Notes: a model not told the origin generated them from the letters alone. A DNA stretch of 64,000 nucleotides from Allolobophora icterica (GCA_963556255.1 OY744615.1:12372615-12436614), one strand, 5' to 3'. Counted from the first letter of the stretch, positions 47,101 to 59,112 are shown. A program made the numbers and translations.

Positions 47101-50100
47101 CTCTTTATAAATATCTGTTCACCATTGGTCCAGGTTCCCAATATTTGTTTGTTCAATAATGGTCGACGAGTTCCCAGCTTTTTGTACATAATTATGTCCA
47201 CGACCAAGTCACATGTAGAAGAATATTATTACATTCTGGGCCATTTTCTTCTTTTCCTGTCTCCGGTCCAGTAGATCTGTGCGTATATTAAGATGGGTAG
47301 CTATAGGTGTCATTTCATGTCTAATAAATTCACACGCACACACATGTTTAGTACCTTTGTAACCTGTTTTTGCCTATATACTACATGTATACTCGTATAC
47401 CTGTGTAATTGGACCAGGCAAAACTGCCGCAAGGAATGCCATTGAAGCTGCTAAGACACCGAAGACTAAAACTGCAATACAGAAAAAAATATAAATAAAT
47501 AAATGTCACGAAAATGCCTCAAAGAGTATATATATAATATATTTAAGTGAAAGCCTGCATGCTTAATTACAGTGTAGACACATAGATGCGTTCATGCATA
47601 GTAGTTATCCAGAAGCTTGAACTGACGGTAGCCTAAGCCTATAGCAGGCTATGTAACTTAATAAATAAATGTCACCTTAATAAATAAATGTCACCTTAAT
47701 AAAAAAAATGTCACCTTAAAAAATAAATGTCACCTTAATAAATAAATGTCACACGCTCACACACGTCACGAGATCCTTAACATAATATAACCTATATTGG
47801 TTAATTTTCTCAATATCATTAAATTACTGATTCAGTTTGTGTAGGCCTATTAGATGTACGAAACTTCAAGCTTGGCGTTCTGATATTTTCCAAGTGATTT
47901 ATTGTTAGTCCAAGACCTCATCATCTCCCAAGACCTAACTTCATATGGATTTGATCGAGTGAATTTTATGTGATAACTTTCGGCGATAACGTAATCAGTA
48001 ATACTGGGCATCAAAAAACATGACAGAAATAATGCTAATTTGAAATTGTAATAATTTTTGCAAACGGTACCTAATATCCGGTTGACGATGGCTTTCTTGT
48101 ACTCAGGAAGCCGATTGAATATTCTTCTCAGAACATCCTGTGAACAGTTTGCTGCTGAGCCACTTAGACAGGATGATACAGAGCTGTTCAAATTTTCACA
48201 GTATTGGCTACTTTGACAAATGGCGAGTTAAAGTTTACCATGACTGTGATTTGACTTAAGTGGCTGTGCATAGGGATACGTAAATGTTTGTGAGTGCATT
48301 GAATTGAAGCTTATTAATAGACCTCTGAGGCTTCCATCAATGAAACCTCCATTAAAACTGGTTAAGATGAATATTTACATGGATGCATAGGCTTCGAATT
48401 TGAGCGCAGAGGTGAGGCGCTTTTTCTTGCATGCCATCAGGGTAAAATTGAGAATGAAAATACGCAGTCAGTGATGAAACCCTAGATAGGCCTAGTGGCC
48501 TAAAATTCGATGTCCAGCACAAGAAGGTATATAAATGCGTGAAGCATTCCGTGGTTACTTAGTGTAATTTTAACTGTTGATCGTAGCTTCTCGCAAAGTA
48601 ACTTTTCTGACAACATAATATGTGAATGTTTCTGGTGTACAGTCACGTACGGACATCGAACATTAAAGTGAAAAGTCAAGACAAAACTGTTTACATTCTT
48701 ATCCTGCTGACATTCCTTCGCCCTTCTGTCAATATCCACGATACTCTAAATTCTAAACACTTTCCGCCTTATCATCTATTTAGTAATCAAGTTGTATGCA
48801 TCTCTAAGTTTCCAAATTTTGTGTGTGACTCATATGTTTCACAGAAAGAACAACGGAAAGCCTGCATGTAATTTGCTTTTGGAGTTGATCAACTATCAAC
48901 CCGCATATAATAACGATGCTTTCGTGACATCCGGTAGCATTCAGCTGTGATGGCTTTACTTGAATTATCACTGCTTCACTTTCTTAAATACTTGTAAGTG
49001 CTCGATTGGTTTTTTCGACGCCAAAAAACCAAAAGTAGTAGTTGAAAAGCAGCCGTACCTTAGGGCACCTCCGTAAAGCGTTGCCAGAAACAAACCAGCG
49101 AAACCAGGAGCATTCGCAAACAGATGCATCACAAAATAAGGAAGTAACTGCAAACAAATTGACAACCGAATTGAAGAAAAACCTGTTGTAAAATTTAACA
49201 ACAGTTGTTGTACGAAAAAATGGTTCCATGTGTTTTTGACATTTTGGTATAGTCGGCCAACTGAGAGTGAAATGCGGTAGTTTCTGATCACCTAACATGA
49301 GTCACGAGGAACAGCACGCTTTAATGAAACCAGATAAGAAAAGGCAATGAAATGAATCATTTACTTACTACGAAAGTCTAGAAAAGCTTAATTAACGTAC
49401 CAAAACAAAAAACAACGAAAATCTAGCACCACCGCAAGCCTTCACTCTCAGCGATTTATCAGTGTCAACTTCCGCGTGGAGATTCAAATTATGGATGCAG
49501 AGGAAATAGAAATAGTCTGTGACCAGCATAATACAACCATTGTACCAGTCTCTAGACTCTACCACTGTCCTAAGACACACACTGCTTTTTTTCGGATATA
49601 GCGCGATATTTATATACATATGCTTGTGTCGCTTACCTGATTTTCGTTGCGGATCTCTTCATTTGCCAAAGGATCGCACTGTATTTGAGAATAGTAGGCA
49701 ACAACTGCCAAACCAGTAAATCCCGCAAGGAACACCAATAAGAATACTCCCGGAATAGTAAGCAGGATAGTTCTATAAGAAATGATGTGTCACAATGCAT
49801 GTAAGCTGCGTGCATGTAAATACATTTGTATGCATGTTTAAGGTTATGTCGAGACATTACTTAAAGCGCAATTGTAATAGACATTTATTATAGCGCTTTT
49901 TTATTACCTACACTAACGCTACAATAATGACTATCGTTATTGATCTAAACAAGTTCTCTTTAAGACAGTTCGCAAATGTATGCTGTACAAGGCCAAAGGC
50001 GACAGTACATAAATGTACGTACTTACATACGTAAGCAGTGTTTAATCTAGACGTCTTTGGGGGGTAAATGTCCCCCCCCCAAGATTGATGTTTCCCCCCA

Positions 50101-53100
50101 GAGGCCGGCAATATTATAATGTAGAGAAGTTTTGGGGAGGCAATTTCCCCCCAGGACACATGGTGATACATGGTTTCCCCCCCCCCCAGAGAGACGGATC
50201 CCTAAAAAAAGTCATCAACTTTTTTGAGAGAGTAAATCCTAAAGGAAAATTGGGACGAATGACTAAAAAAAAACTGGTTTCCCTCCCAGAAGAGGGGGAC
50301 TAGATTAAACACTGATACGTAAGTGTGAATGAATGTACGCAGAAAACCCTAAATAGAAGACATAACCGCTATTGGTTCTTGGCATTGCTTGAGACCAGCT
50401 TCTCCAGTGAGCAACGTGCTTGCAGTGGTAGAGGCGATGGAGGACACGAAGCTGGGCAATCCAGGCCAACCGGTCGCTAAGCAACGAATGCGGCGACGCA
50501 GTATTTGGCAGTCGGTGTCGAACCAGAAGGCCAATGGTCGAAGACGAGTCTCTACTTGATGACGTGGAAGCATAGCATCCAGCAGACTGGTAACGGTGGG
50601 GGGGTGTGGAGATCAAATAGTTGAGCTACTGTGAGAGCGTCAAGAGCAGGTACCGGCGAAGAGAGGAGAGTCACGGATGGTGACGCTGAGATCGTAATCG
50701 TAATCGTAATCTCCAAACTTGTAAAGCCCCACTCGAAGGCCAAGCGCAGGACACCAGCCTATTCACGAGCGCTACGTCAGATCAGAGGGGTTTCCAGAGA
50801 AAGCCCGAGAGTCGACGGATTTCCATCCACGCATCATCCGTTGGCTGCAAGAGGGAAGAGCAAATGTGAGACACGAGTTGGCGGAGAGCGTAGGAGGAAG
50901 GATTTGAAGGTCAGTAACTTGGTCGTCGATGTCAGAGGTGATGACGAGATCAAGACAGCCACCCAGTTGATGTGTGGCCTGATTGACTTGTTGGCGGATG
51001 CTAAACTGAGTGAGAATTTAGTGGAATCGCGAAGGTAGTGGGAAGAGTAGAAAAATGTAGGTGTAGATTGAAGTCGCCGAGAATGAGGAGTTGACTATAA
51101 TTGCGAGTAACGAGGAACTCAAGGAAGGTGGAGAATTCTTCGAAGAACTGTGGAGTAAACCGGGCCAGGTCGACAAACCGTGAGTGTGGTAACTGAACAG
51201 CGACAGAGAGCATATATGTTTGTATATAACGTATGTTATACATGCGTACAGTGTAAATAAGGTGTTTGTGTAGGTAAGGATGTATGAGTGCATCTATTTA
51301 TGTACGAAGATACGTATCCATTTTTGCATGTTTGTATTCAGACGAATTAAATAGTGTCTTTTAAAACCTTTCAAAGCTCTTACACTTAACCGACGCTTGC
51401 CCAGATAACGTAACACTGGTAATGGTACTTACAGTCTCGCTTTTGGGAGGCTTTCTGTTGCCGAGAAGCGTTGAACGGCAGCCTGAGACAGACCGTAGGC
51501 AGGAATCCACGTAAAGGCGCCACCAATCAGGAGTCCCCAAAACGTATGACGCACCGTCGGGTCAGGATTCCAGCTGAAAACATTTCAATTCAGGACGTCG
51601 TTTGCCCTTATTGTGTAAACTGTCTGTTGGCTTTCTACTGGAAATGTGTATATTGCTACTTCGCTTATAATTTTTTATCAATGTTAAGTTTTCACAAGAT
51701 TAATGTTCGAAATATTTGATATTATGAGAACTGTTGAAGTTAACCTTGATTGCTTTTTGTCCAACTTTTCATAATTTCTTTGAACATGTCGTGAATAAGT
51801 TTTAACCCGAAAATTGATCTGCTATAACAGATTCAAAATCATTTTTACGCATATGTAAAGTACGGCATATCAGATCAAGCAAAACAATAGTTTTCTGAGT
51901 TAAAGCTCTAAAAGTTCATAGCAATTATCTTTAAGAATAATTAAAACCTTTAAGTCATAATGTATCCTGAGTTGAAGTGTATTGCAACTTAAATGTAAGA
52001 AAGAATCTATCAGAGAAAAAGACGTTACAGAATGGTGCCAAGCAAGCAACTTGTGTAGGGGCGTATACGTAATATACTAACTCGATCAAATTCATACGTC
52101 CTTCCTTTCCAGCGTATTTGATGACATTGCCGATTCCTCCAACCACACTTATGCCCTAAGAAGCAAAACATATGTAAGCTTTAGGGCCTACGTTTATTTC
52201 AAACTATTATTGTGGAAAAAATTGTATCATGCGCAAGTTTCTACATAATCAGCTAAATTTTCCAAGATGTCTTAGTAAACATTACCCTCACCTGTCTGTC
52301 TTGAGGGTGTGAATTTATGTCTACACGTTTGATCAATCTCCAATTATCTATCTTACCTTAGTTAATATTACTTCATCTTACTTAACTTTACCTTCTCTCC
52401 TTTAGACTATCGTACCTTTTGCTTGGCTATTGTATGATAATATGTAACGTTTGGTCAATGCACTCTTCTACTGAGTGTCTTTCTCTTACGTTGTTGACGG
52501 TCTAACATTCTATTGATTTAAGGTATACAGAACATTCCACGTTCGTCACAGGCGTAATTCTAGAGAATTACAAAACACCCAATCAGTCAAGTTTTCGTTA
52601 ATTCTCAAAAGCAAGTTGACAAAATCGCAACTTGTAGGCTTAACAGAGTACAACTAATAATCATAAGTAATAATACACAAGTAGTTAGGAAATCATGACT
52701 GTAGGCAATATAATATAATTTGAGGTGAGGCTAGAATAGGAATTATACGTGTAAGTATTTTGTTCAGTAAATGTTTTTAATAATACTCGACATATGAAAT
52801 TACGATCAATTTAATCTGGGAGAAGGAAACCACGCGGTCTTCGTCTTAGCTCGTGCCGGGAAGGGGAGCGGGGAATGGTCTATGAAGGACATGCCTTTCA
52901 TTTGTTCATATTACTGCAAACAGTGGGTCATCCGCCCCGTCAGCGAGCCCCGCAGCAGTCTAGGCTAATAAAACCCCTACGCTTCATCCTAGCTATTAGT
53001 TGTTCTATTCGGATCCTGCCTTCAACATTCGTATAGCCCCACCATGCCGGTGAGGAAGAAACCATGCGGTCTTGATCTTAGCTCATACATTAGTTGTGCA

Positions 53101-55030
53101 AAGGTTGTCATTTACACTCAAGCCACTGCTGGTTACAAGATAACGATTCTTCAATGAAACTTCACTTTTGGGTTGTGAACAATATTTTGATTAAATTGAC
53201 AAAGACAATGAGCAAAAAGCGAAAACCTAACTAACAATAATGATAAAGGTCCATTCGGACTATACCTGAATGCATACAGCAATCACTCCCGCAATCATTG
53301 TGAGAAACTGGAACACATCCGTCCATATCACCGCTCGCATTCCACCCTTTACAATCGAATACAATACAATTAGTTTACTATGTGTTCCAGTTTATTAACT
53401 AGTGAAATCTACCTGAAATATGATTGTTTAAATATTGTCAATGCTGCTTGATTAATCAATTTTCGCTATGTGCCATGGCTACCTCTTTCAGTTTAGTGCA
53501 CCCATCGGTCATCATCGTGACCAGAGACCCCAGATGCACTTAAGCCTACTGCATACCGAAACGATCCAATCCCATTCGATCCGAATGGTCAATCACAGTC
53601 GGTTCGGTGGGATCAGCGAATGGTCGCTGGATTGGCTCCTTCCTTAATGGACAGACAATTATGGTCAAAATCGGCTGGGGCTCCACGGTTTGGACACCAG
53701 CACCATTCGCCGTCCCCTCATACATACATACATACATACATACATACATACATACATACATACACACATACATACATACATGCATATACATGCATGCATG
53801 CATGCATACATACACACATACATACATACATACATACATACATACATACATACATACATACATACAATGTCATACATACATACATACATACATACATACA
53901 TACATACATACATACATACATACATACATACATACATACATACATACATACATACATACATACATACATACATACATACATACATACATACATACATACA
54001 TACATACATACATACATACATACATACATACATACATACATACATACATACAATGTCATACATACATACATACATACATACATACATGCATGCATGCATG
54101 CATGCATGCATGCATGCATGCATGCATGCATGCATACATACATACATACATACATACATACATACATACATACATACATACATACATACATACATACATA
54201 CATACATACATACATACATACATACATACATACATACATACATACATACATACATACATACATACATACATACATACATACATACATACATACATACATA
54301 CATACATACATACATACATACATACATACATACATACATACATACATACATACATACATACATACATACATACATACATACATACATACATACATACATA
54401 CATACATACGTTGTCTCTTTCCGTAGTCGGGCTATTACGCAGTCGACCGGTGAAATTGTTTTACCTGAACACTTCAGTCATGTTGGGTGGGTTCGAGTTG
54501 GATCGGATCGGTCTGCAATAGCCCTTAGACAATAGGATTTCTTTCGTTATGCCAGTGAGAGCAAAACGAGGAGGGAGTGATGAAAGGAATGGCGTGTATA
54601 ATGGGAGGAGGATTGAGAGAGGAGGTGTGTGGTAACGAGGCTGCCAGTATGAAAACAGAAGAGTAGAGGGCCAACAGGAGAGCAGTGAGAGGAAGGGCAG
54701 GAAGACATAGAGCTATAACTAAAAGCACAAACATAAACTCTACATTTCTAAAGCGCTAGGCCTTCTTGAAAGCCAAGCGCATGGTACCATCCCATTCACA
54801 AGCGCTGCCTACCGTGTATTTCTTTCACTCCATCATTGTCCGCTTTGCTTAGCCTTCCATAATAACGTATGTATTAATTTATTTATTATGGATAGAGACT
54901 GCAACATATCGATGGACGCTTGTACATCGAAATTTTGTTCACGTATGATGAGACACACTTACCAGAGCTGTGTACGCCATACAAATAACGGCCATTACAG
55001 GAATCGACAACTTCAGTGGGAACCCAGTAA
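41110..55030 (-). CDS. SLC5-type sodium:solute symporter, gene C (exons 4 to 15/16)
   Basis: Paralogue of gene B. Exons: 55030-54963, 53346-53266, 52155-52082, 51573-51433, 49772-49637, 49147-49059, 48183-48071, 47471-47401, 43735-43649, 43343-43131, 42563-42455, 41818-41697 (or to the stop at 41661), and alternative last exon 41172-41110. Every exon has the same length and phase as in gene B, except exon 15, which is one codon shorter. There is no stop or frameshift. Motifs GGMRAVIWTDVFQ, RHTFWG, YGLSQAAVQRF and SSVSS are kept. In exon 5 the two genes differ at 7 of 81 bases. The exon 13 donor is GTAATT, weaker than GTAAGT in B. Exons 1-3 (about 153 codons) are not found in the 9 kb upstream, where intron homology stops near 55515 and mobile DNA begins. 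Either a very long intron 3 reaches beyond the window or the gene has lost its start. Confidence 0.88.
44160..45545 (+). mobile_element. CR1-like LINE relic (reverse transcriptase)
   Basis: Frames read FEDQYAFRPTGSTTAALSSL and HLIALDFSKAFDTVRHDYL (44395-44560), the FRPG and LDFSKAFD boxes of LINE reverse transcriptases. A degenerate stretch follows, then MGVTFSDNFCFDVHVDNL, TTVARMTYAASAWWG and LRRRVPNRVLPTADSLARKS (to 45467), the usual C-terminal end. Several stops and frameshifts are present. It lies in intron 11 of gene C. Confidence 0.85.
45843..46085 (+). mobile_element. tRNA-derived SINE, full length
   Basis: Pol III A box TGGCTCAGTGG (45855-45865) and B box GGTTCGAATCC (45898-45908) in a tRNA-like head are followed by a body with GACCTTGGGCAAGTCCTTCA, a frequent tRNA-SINE body motif. 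The tail is GAGCGCCTCTGAGTAGTAG...GAGAGGCGCTATAGAAAT, ending in ATATCCGGAATA repeats. Lies in intron 11 of gene C. Confidence 0.85.
46130..46370 (-). mobile_element. LINE fragment (minus strand)
   Basis: The minus strand reads RIICNVPHTAHIKELFKNL then EVLPFECNNKLHVLFMY, a conserved block near the C-terminus of Jockey/CR1-type reverse transcriptases. The neighbouring 46389-46613 minus frame has no clear similarity. Confidence 0.7.
47655..47752. repeat. (TTAATAAATAAATGTCACC)n tandem repeat
   Basis: Five units of about 19 bp with minor variation, in intron 10 of gene C. The equivalent region of gene B has a single AAATAAATAAATGTCAC copy near 16105-16121 in intron 10, so the expansion is specific to C. 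Confidence 0.85.
50036..50314. mobile_element. 279-bp hAT MITE with exact target duplication
   Basis: Begins CAGTGTTTAATCTAG and ends CTAGATTAAACACTG, a perfect 15-bp inverted repeat. ATACGTAAG lies immediately on both sides (50027-50035 and 50315-50323), covering an 8-bp hAT duplication plus one chance base. The interior has several runs of 7-13 C or G and the GTCATCAACTTTTTT block shared with 33058-33400. It lies in intron 7 of gene C. Confidence 0.9.
50349..51215 (-). mobile_element. LINE endonuclease fragment (CR1/L2-like)
   Basis: The minus strand from about 51200 reads FVDLARFTPQFFEEFSTFLE and QLLILGDFNLH (the GDFN box of APE-type endonucleases). In another frame it reads GCLDLVITSDIDDQVTDL and, after an interruption containing an (ATTACG) tail near 50690-50780, DALTVAQLFD, LPRHQVETRLRPLAFWFD and TDCQILRRRIR. 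The order is that of the endonuclease and linker of CR1-type ORF2. Broken by stops. In intron 7 of gene C. Confidence 0.8.
53720..54409. repeat. (CATA)n/(CATG)n tetranucleotide array, ~690 bp
   Basis: Over 150 tetranucleotide units, mainly CATA, with a CATG block at about 54086-54134 and two CAATGT interruptions (53866 and 54051). It lies in intron 4 of gene C. All long frames through it are artefacts. Gene B has a (TA)n array (23157-23218) at about the corresponding place in its intron. Confidence 0.97.
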
Positions 55031-55486
55031 CTGTATCAAATGTATACAAGTTTGAAGTTTATACTACATAGCAGCTGTCAACTTAAATTCTAACCGCACA
55101 GGTTGAAGAGTAGGCGCCTCATTTTCAATAACCGCCTATGCGTCTATTGTAAACTAGCATCTTTTTAGCTCTCTTCTCATAATGCTCAACACATCAATCG
55201 ACGGGAGCTTCTAAGGAGAACCACATTCCAAAATAACTATTCCCTTCATACAATCAGTCGAGATATTACATTTCCATTAACTTGTTTTGATGCCAAAGAT
55301 GAAGCTGTGACTATGGTGTTAGTTTTGTAGAAGTGATGTACTTAATTATGTATCCTTTCACTGTGAACACATTTCCTATACGAATTACACAATTGTGCCT
55401 ATTCAAACAATTGAGCTTCAACTCTGAGCACAATTGTCAATTCCAGATTTCAAACTCCAAATACGCGTTACAACATGTACAAAAAG

Positions 55487-55490
55487 TATA

Positions 55491-55523
<33 letters not shown>

Positions 55524-55525
55524 GT
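55487..55525. repeat. (TA)n microsatellite at the end of SLC5 homology
   Basis: TA-rich run in gene C's upstream region. Up to here the sequence aligns with intron 3 of genes A and B (CTCCAAATACGCGTTACAAC). Beyond it no SLC5 similarity is seen, so this marks a rearrangement or insertion junction. Confidence 0.75.
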
Positions 55526-56026
55526 GATGCCGCATATGAAAAGGGACCATAACGCGGGATTTATTTACTGAGATACAGGCCTTTAAACATGGTCACCCAT
55601 CAAAATATCGAAATTGGGTTTTCACTAGTATTCGATGTCTATCAATCAAGCACAACAGTTTCATGAAAACAGAACATTTTCATTAAATGCTCGGCTATAT
55701 AACTTCGAATAAATGGCTATTTCTATGGGCATTCTAACCTTTAAATGAGCTTTACCGAAAAATCACATATTTCAGGTATCTCACGTTCTAACTTCTACAG
55801 ATAAAGCAATAATATTCTCACTGTACAACCTTAAACACCATTATTTTCAGAATTCTTTCCTGATCATGGTGGTGTCAATAACTCCAAACCCGCGGATTCG
55901 GACTTTAGCCGTTGAAGAGTACGGACGTCTCGGAATCACGAAGAGCACTCAGAACGATAATATACCAGGTGAGACTGTATCGCTCTTTTATAATACTAGA
56001 ATAAATACCCTCTGCTATCGTTCACT

Positions 56027-56737
56027 ATGAACGACGGCGCGGGGCCCTCTTTTACGAGGACTGGCCTTAAGCCAGAATCGGTTTCTCTTACTAGTGTTCA
56101 GATGCGAGTACGTGAACAACTGAGCAGGAACGTTAAAGCGCTAGTGTCTAAAACCAGAATTGTAGACAATGTATCCAGCGACACTGATGCTGATAGTAAC
56201 GCGGCAAATGATGTAGGATTCCAGTCCGTCAGTGGGAAAAGAGCCGGTGGAGTTGAAAGGCAGACAATGAAGAAAAGGAGAACAAGAAAAAGCGTCGCGC
56301 AGCCGGAGGGGAAACCCGATGAAGAGCTGCATGACCGCGTGCAATCGACCGACGTGGCGCCAAGCACGATCGAGCACGAGACAGAGGTGTCCCATGCCAC
56401 AGCCCCAGTCGCGGGTACTGCCATGGACGCCTCTGAACGAACGGAGGTGGAAAGGGTTGAGGTGACTGCCGGCTCTGACCCCATTGAACGGACGGTTGAG
56501 AATCGTCTGTTCATAGAATTCGTTGGAGTTCAATTAGCGATGGTAAATGCTCACGCTGTACGTACGCAACTAAATAAACTTTACGGACCTCTGTCCGCTG
56601 ACACACCCACGAGAGATGCCACTTGTGTGCGCGTGCATCTGGGTGGTCAGAACAAAGACATAAACCGTACACGGCTGCTAGCAGCGACTGATATCTGTGG
56701 CTATCGACTTAAAGTGTCTGAACCACGAGAGAAGTAG
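56027..56737 (+). CDS. Gag/ORF1-like protein, 236 aa
   Basis: A single uninterrupted frame with an ATG start. The N-terminal ~150 residues are acidic, Ser/Thr/Glu-rich and probably disordered, with a basic patch MKKRRTRKS near residue 81. The last ~80 residues look folded: RLFIEFVGVQLAMVNAHAVR, then VRVHLGGQNKDINRTRLLA and YRLKVSEPREK. The length, charge pattern and C-terminal domain resemble ORF1/gag proteins of non-LTR retrotransposons, but I recognise no specific family. No reverse transcriptase follows it. A host gene cannot be excluded. Confidence 0.5.
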   Translation: MNDGAGPSFTRTGLKPESVSLTSVQMRVREQLSRNVKALVSKTRIVDNVSSDTDADSNAANDVGFQSVSGKRAGGVERQTMKKRRTRKSVAQPEGKPDEELHDRVQSTDVAPSTIEHETEVSHATAPVAGTAMDASERTEVERVEVTAGSDPIERTVENRLFIEFVGVQLAMVNAHAVRTQLNKLYGPLSADTPTRDATCVRVHLGGQNKDINRTRLLAATDICGYRLKVSEPREK

Positions 56738-56759
56738 ATGAGTTCTAGCGGTTTAAACG

Positions 56760-57100
56760 CATTTTCAATCAATTTATCAATCAATTAGTCAATCAATCAT
56801 CAATCGACCATAATAGTCACACATTCAATCAATCGGCCAATCGAATTCTACACACCGATCTACTCAGAAGCTCTGCGTATTTCCTCTGGCACCATGTCAG
56901 GTTTTTTAAAACAGTCAATCAATTAGTCAATCAATCAATTAATCAGCTAATTAGTCATTCAATCAATCAATCGACCAATTGAAATCTCTACGACATCCCC
57001 TCCAGATTATCTACTCAGAAGCTCTGCATATTTCCTCTGGTCCTGTGTAGGGTTTTAGGAACAGTCAATCAATCGGTAAATCGAAATTTATATAGCACCC
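56760..57100. repeat. CAATCAAT-rich degenerate repeat
   Basis: Irregular runs of TCAATCAATTAGTCAATCAA, with a larger duplicated unit containing CTACTCAGAAGCTCTGC (56860 and 57012) and TTTCCTCTGG. Probably an expanded retroelement tail. Confidence 0.75.
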
Positions 57101-57365
57101 TACTTGTATGTAATTGACCTGCACAATACCTAATAACAGCTAAAAACGTGTGTAGGCCTATACACTTTCTGTAGGACGCACGATTTAGCAACGTTATTAA
57201 TGACGCGAGCGGTTTACCATAGACCGTGTTTATACAACGCGCGGCGTTGACCTAAATGACTAATTGTCTGCAAGTCTAGGATTTTATACGCTGCACGGAT
57301 CCTATGAACAACGTCGAACAACTATGTTGTATTGGGAAAAGGATATCAGTTAAAGGATTGTTTTG

Positions 57366-58130
57366 ATGATGGACGAGCTGATATTAATCAAGGTGAGATC
57401 AAAACCAAGATTTATGCCTACATAGCAGCTTCTTAATAAAATGTTCGTTAATTCATTTATTCGTTCATTCATTCGGTCGTCCATTCGCTTGTTCATTCAT
57501 TCATTCATTCCTTTGTTCGCTCATTTATTCATTCATTCGTTCGCTAATTCGTTAGCTCATTCATTCATTCTTTCGTTCGTTCACTATTTCCTTCGTTCAT
57601 TTCTTCATTCGCTCATCTATTCATTCAATCATTCGCTCATTCGTTCGTTCGTTCATTCGTTCGTTCGTTCTTTCATTCGTTTGTTCGCTCATTCATTCCT
57701 TCGTTCATTTCTTCATTCGCTCATTCGTTCGTTCGTTCTTTCATTCGTTTGTTCGCTCATTCATTCCTTCGTTCGTTTCATTTAAAAATGCCAGAATCCT
57801 TGTCCAGTGCGCCGGATAATTTTTTTAAAAAGGAAAGAGAAGCTTAGATGATGACGATGCAACATTTGCTGGCATTTGACTGTGTTTTCTCTTTTTGCAG
57901 AATATCAGAATTAGGCCTACTAGCAGTCAACCTTATGTCAAAAGAATCGGCAATATCTCAATATCTCGAAGGGAAAGATCGAGTTTTTATCACTACAGTT
58001 TGTCAGAAATGGATCAAGATAGAAGAAATAAGGTAAGATTTTTGGGGGATGAACCAGTTAACTTTGTAAAGGCGTTTTTATAGGCCTATACTTCTATGCC
58101 ATCATTTTTCTGTGAGCTGTAAAACGTAGT

Positions 58131-58166
<36 letters not shown>

Positions 58167-59112
58167 GTATAGGGCTTATTGGTGTATTCCACTAGCAGCG
58201 TGCTGGTATTATGTACCATGCCATATATTTTCTGCGAGCTGTAAACCGATCATCATCGTATATATTGGTGTATTCCAATAGCAGCGTGCTGGTATTATAT
58301 AACATACCATATTTTTTCTGCGAGCTGTAAAACCGAGCATCATCATCGTATATATTGGTGTATTCCACTAGCGGCGTGCTGGTATTATGTAACATGCCAT
58401 ATATTTTCTGCGAGCTGTAAAACCGAGCCATCGTATATATTGGTGTATTCCAATAGCAGCGTGCTGGTATTATGTAACATACCATATATTTTCTGCGAGC
58501 TGTAAAACCGAGCATCATCATCGTATATATTGGTGTATTCCACTAGCAGCGTGCTGGTATAATGTATAAGACATTCCAGAACCGATATGCCATGGGGATT
58601 TGGTATGCCATTGAAAAGTACAGCGCGTTGGCTTACATGGCATTCCTAACATTCCAGATTCTCAGGCGTGAGGTTCGAATGTGCGGTACATAGATACAAC
58701 GCTTGGAGGCCGTGCCATTGAAAAGCACAGCGCGTTGGCTTACACGGCATTCCTAACATTCCAGATTCTCAGGCGTGAGGTTCGAATGTGCGGTACATAG
58801 ATACAACGCTTGGAGGCCATACATATACACGTACGTCTGTATGTACGTTTGTAAGTAATGCGTGGAGTTTGGATACAGCCAATTGCGAGGGCCGTATATG
58901 TATTTATGTATGTAAGCCTATATGATAACATATAATAATAATAATAATAACTTGTGGTTTTAACTATGTTTCTACAGGAACCTGTGGCTGGCGAGGATGA
59001 TTCTACCCTATGGAAAGATGGGATCAATTGTCATTGCTCGTTAATTTTTTGTATTTGTGTTGGGCGTGGTGCAAAACCGCGCAAGCCCATGCTTCGTCGG
59101 TGTTTTGTATAG
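57366..59112 (+). CDS. Candidate three-exon small gene, 97 aa, unknown
   Basis: Three open segments join in phase 0 with good splice signals. 57366-57392 is MMDELILIK, donor GTGAGA. 57901-58032 is 44 codons with acceptor TTCTCTTTTTGCAG and donor AAG/GTAAGA, and contains RRERSSFYHYSLSEMDQDRR. 58978-59112 has acceptor TATGTTTCTACAG and contains GEDDSTLWKDGINCHC, ending RRCFV and TAG. Introns would hold the ATTC repeat and the minisatellites. I recognise no domain; the end is Cys- and Arg-rich. It could be chance, and only transcripts can tell. Confidence 0.25.
57445..57780. repeat. Degenerate (ATTC/GTTC)n tetranucleotide array
   Basis: About 335 bp of TTCATTCGTTCG-type units with higher-order duplication (the block CATTCCTTCGTTCATTTCTT occurs more than once). 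The open frame through it is low complexity. Confidence 0.92.
58131..58820. repeat. (CAT)n run, 85-90 bp minisatellite and 107-bp duplication
   Basis: After a CAT trinucleotide run (58131-58166), five units starting GGTGTATTCCA occur at 58181, 58267, 58357, 58442 and 58532. Each contains GCAGCGTGCTGGTATTAT and TTTTCTGCGAGCTGTAAA. Next, a 107-bp segment starting GCCATTGAAAAG is duplicated head to tail (58607 and 58714) with only a few differences. Confidence 0.92.

Noticed and set aside
53607..54535. Several 230-300 aa open frames on both strands (HTYIHTYI / VCMYVCMY)
   Set aside because: They are translations of the CATA tetranucleotide array, with no splice or start context.
55866..55968. 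Plus-strand frame MVVSITPNPRIRTLAVEEYG ending at GTGAGA
   Set aside because: It ends in phase 1 and hits a stop when joined to the next good acceptor at 57901; unsupported.
57441..57785. 114-aa Ser/Phe/Arg/His frame
   Set aside because: Translation of the ATTC/GTTC repeat.
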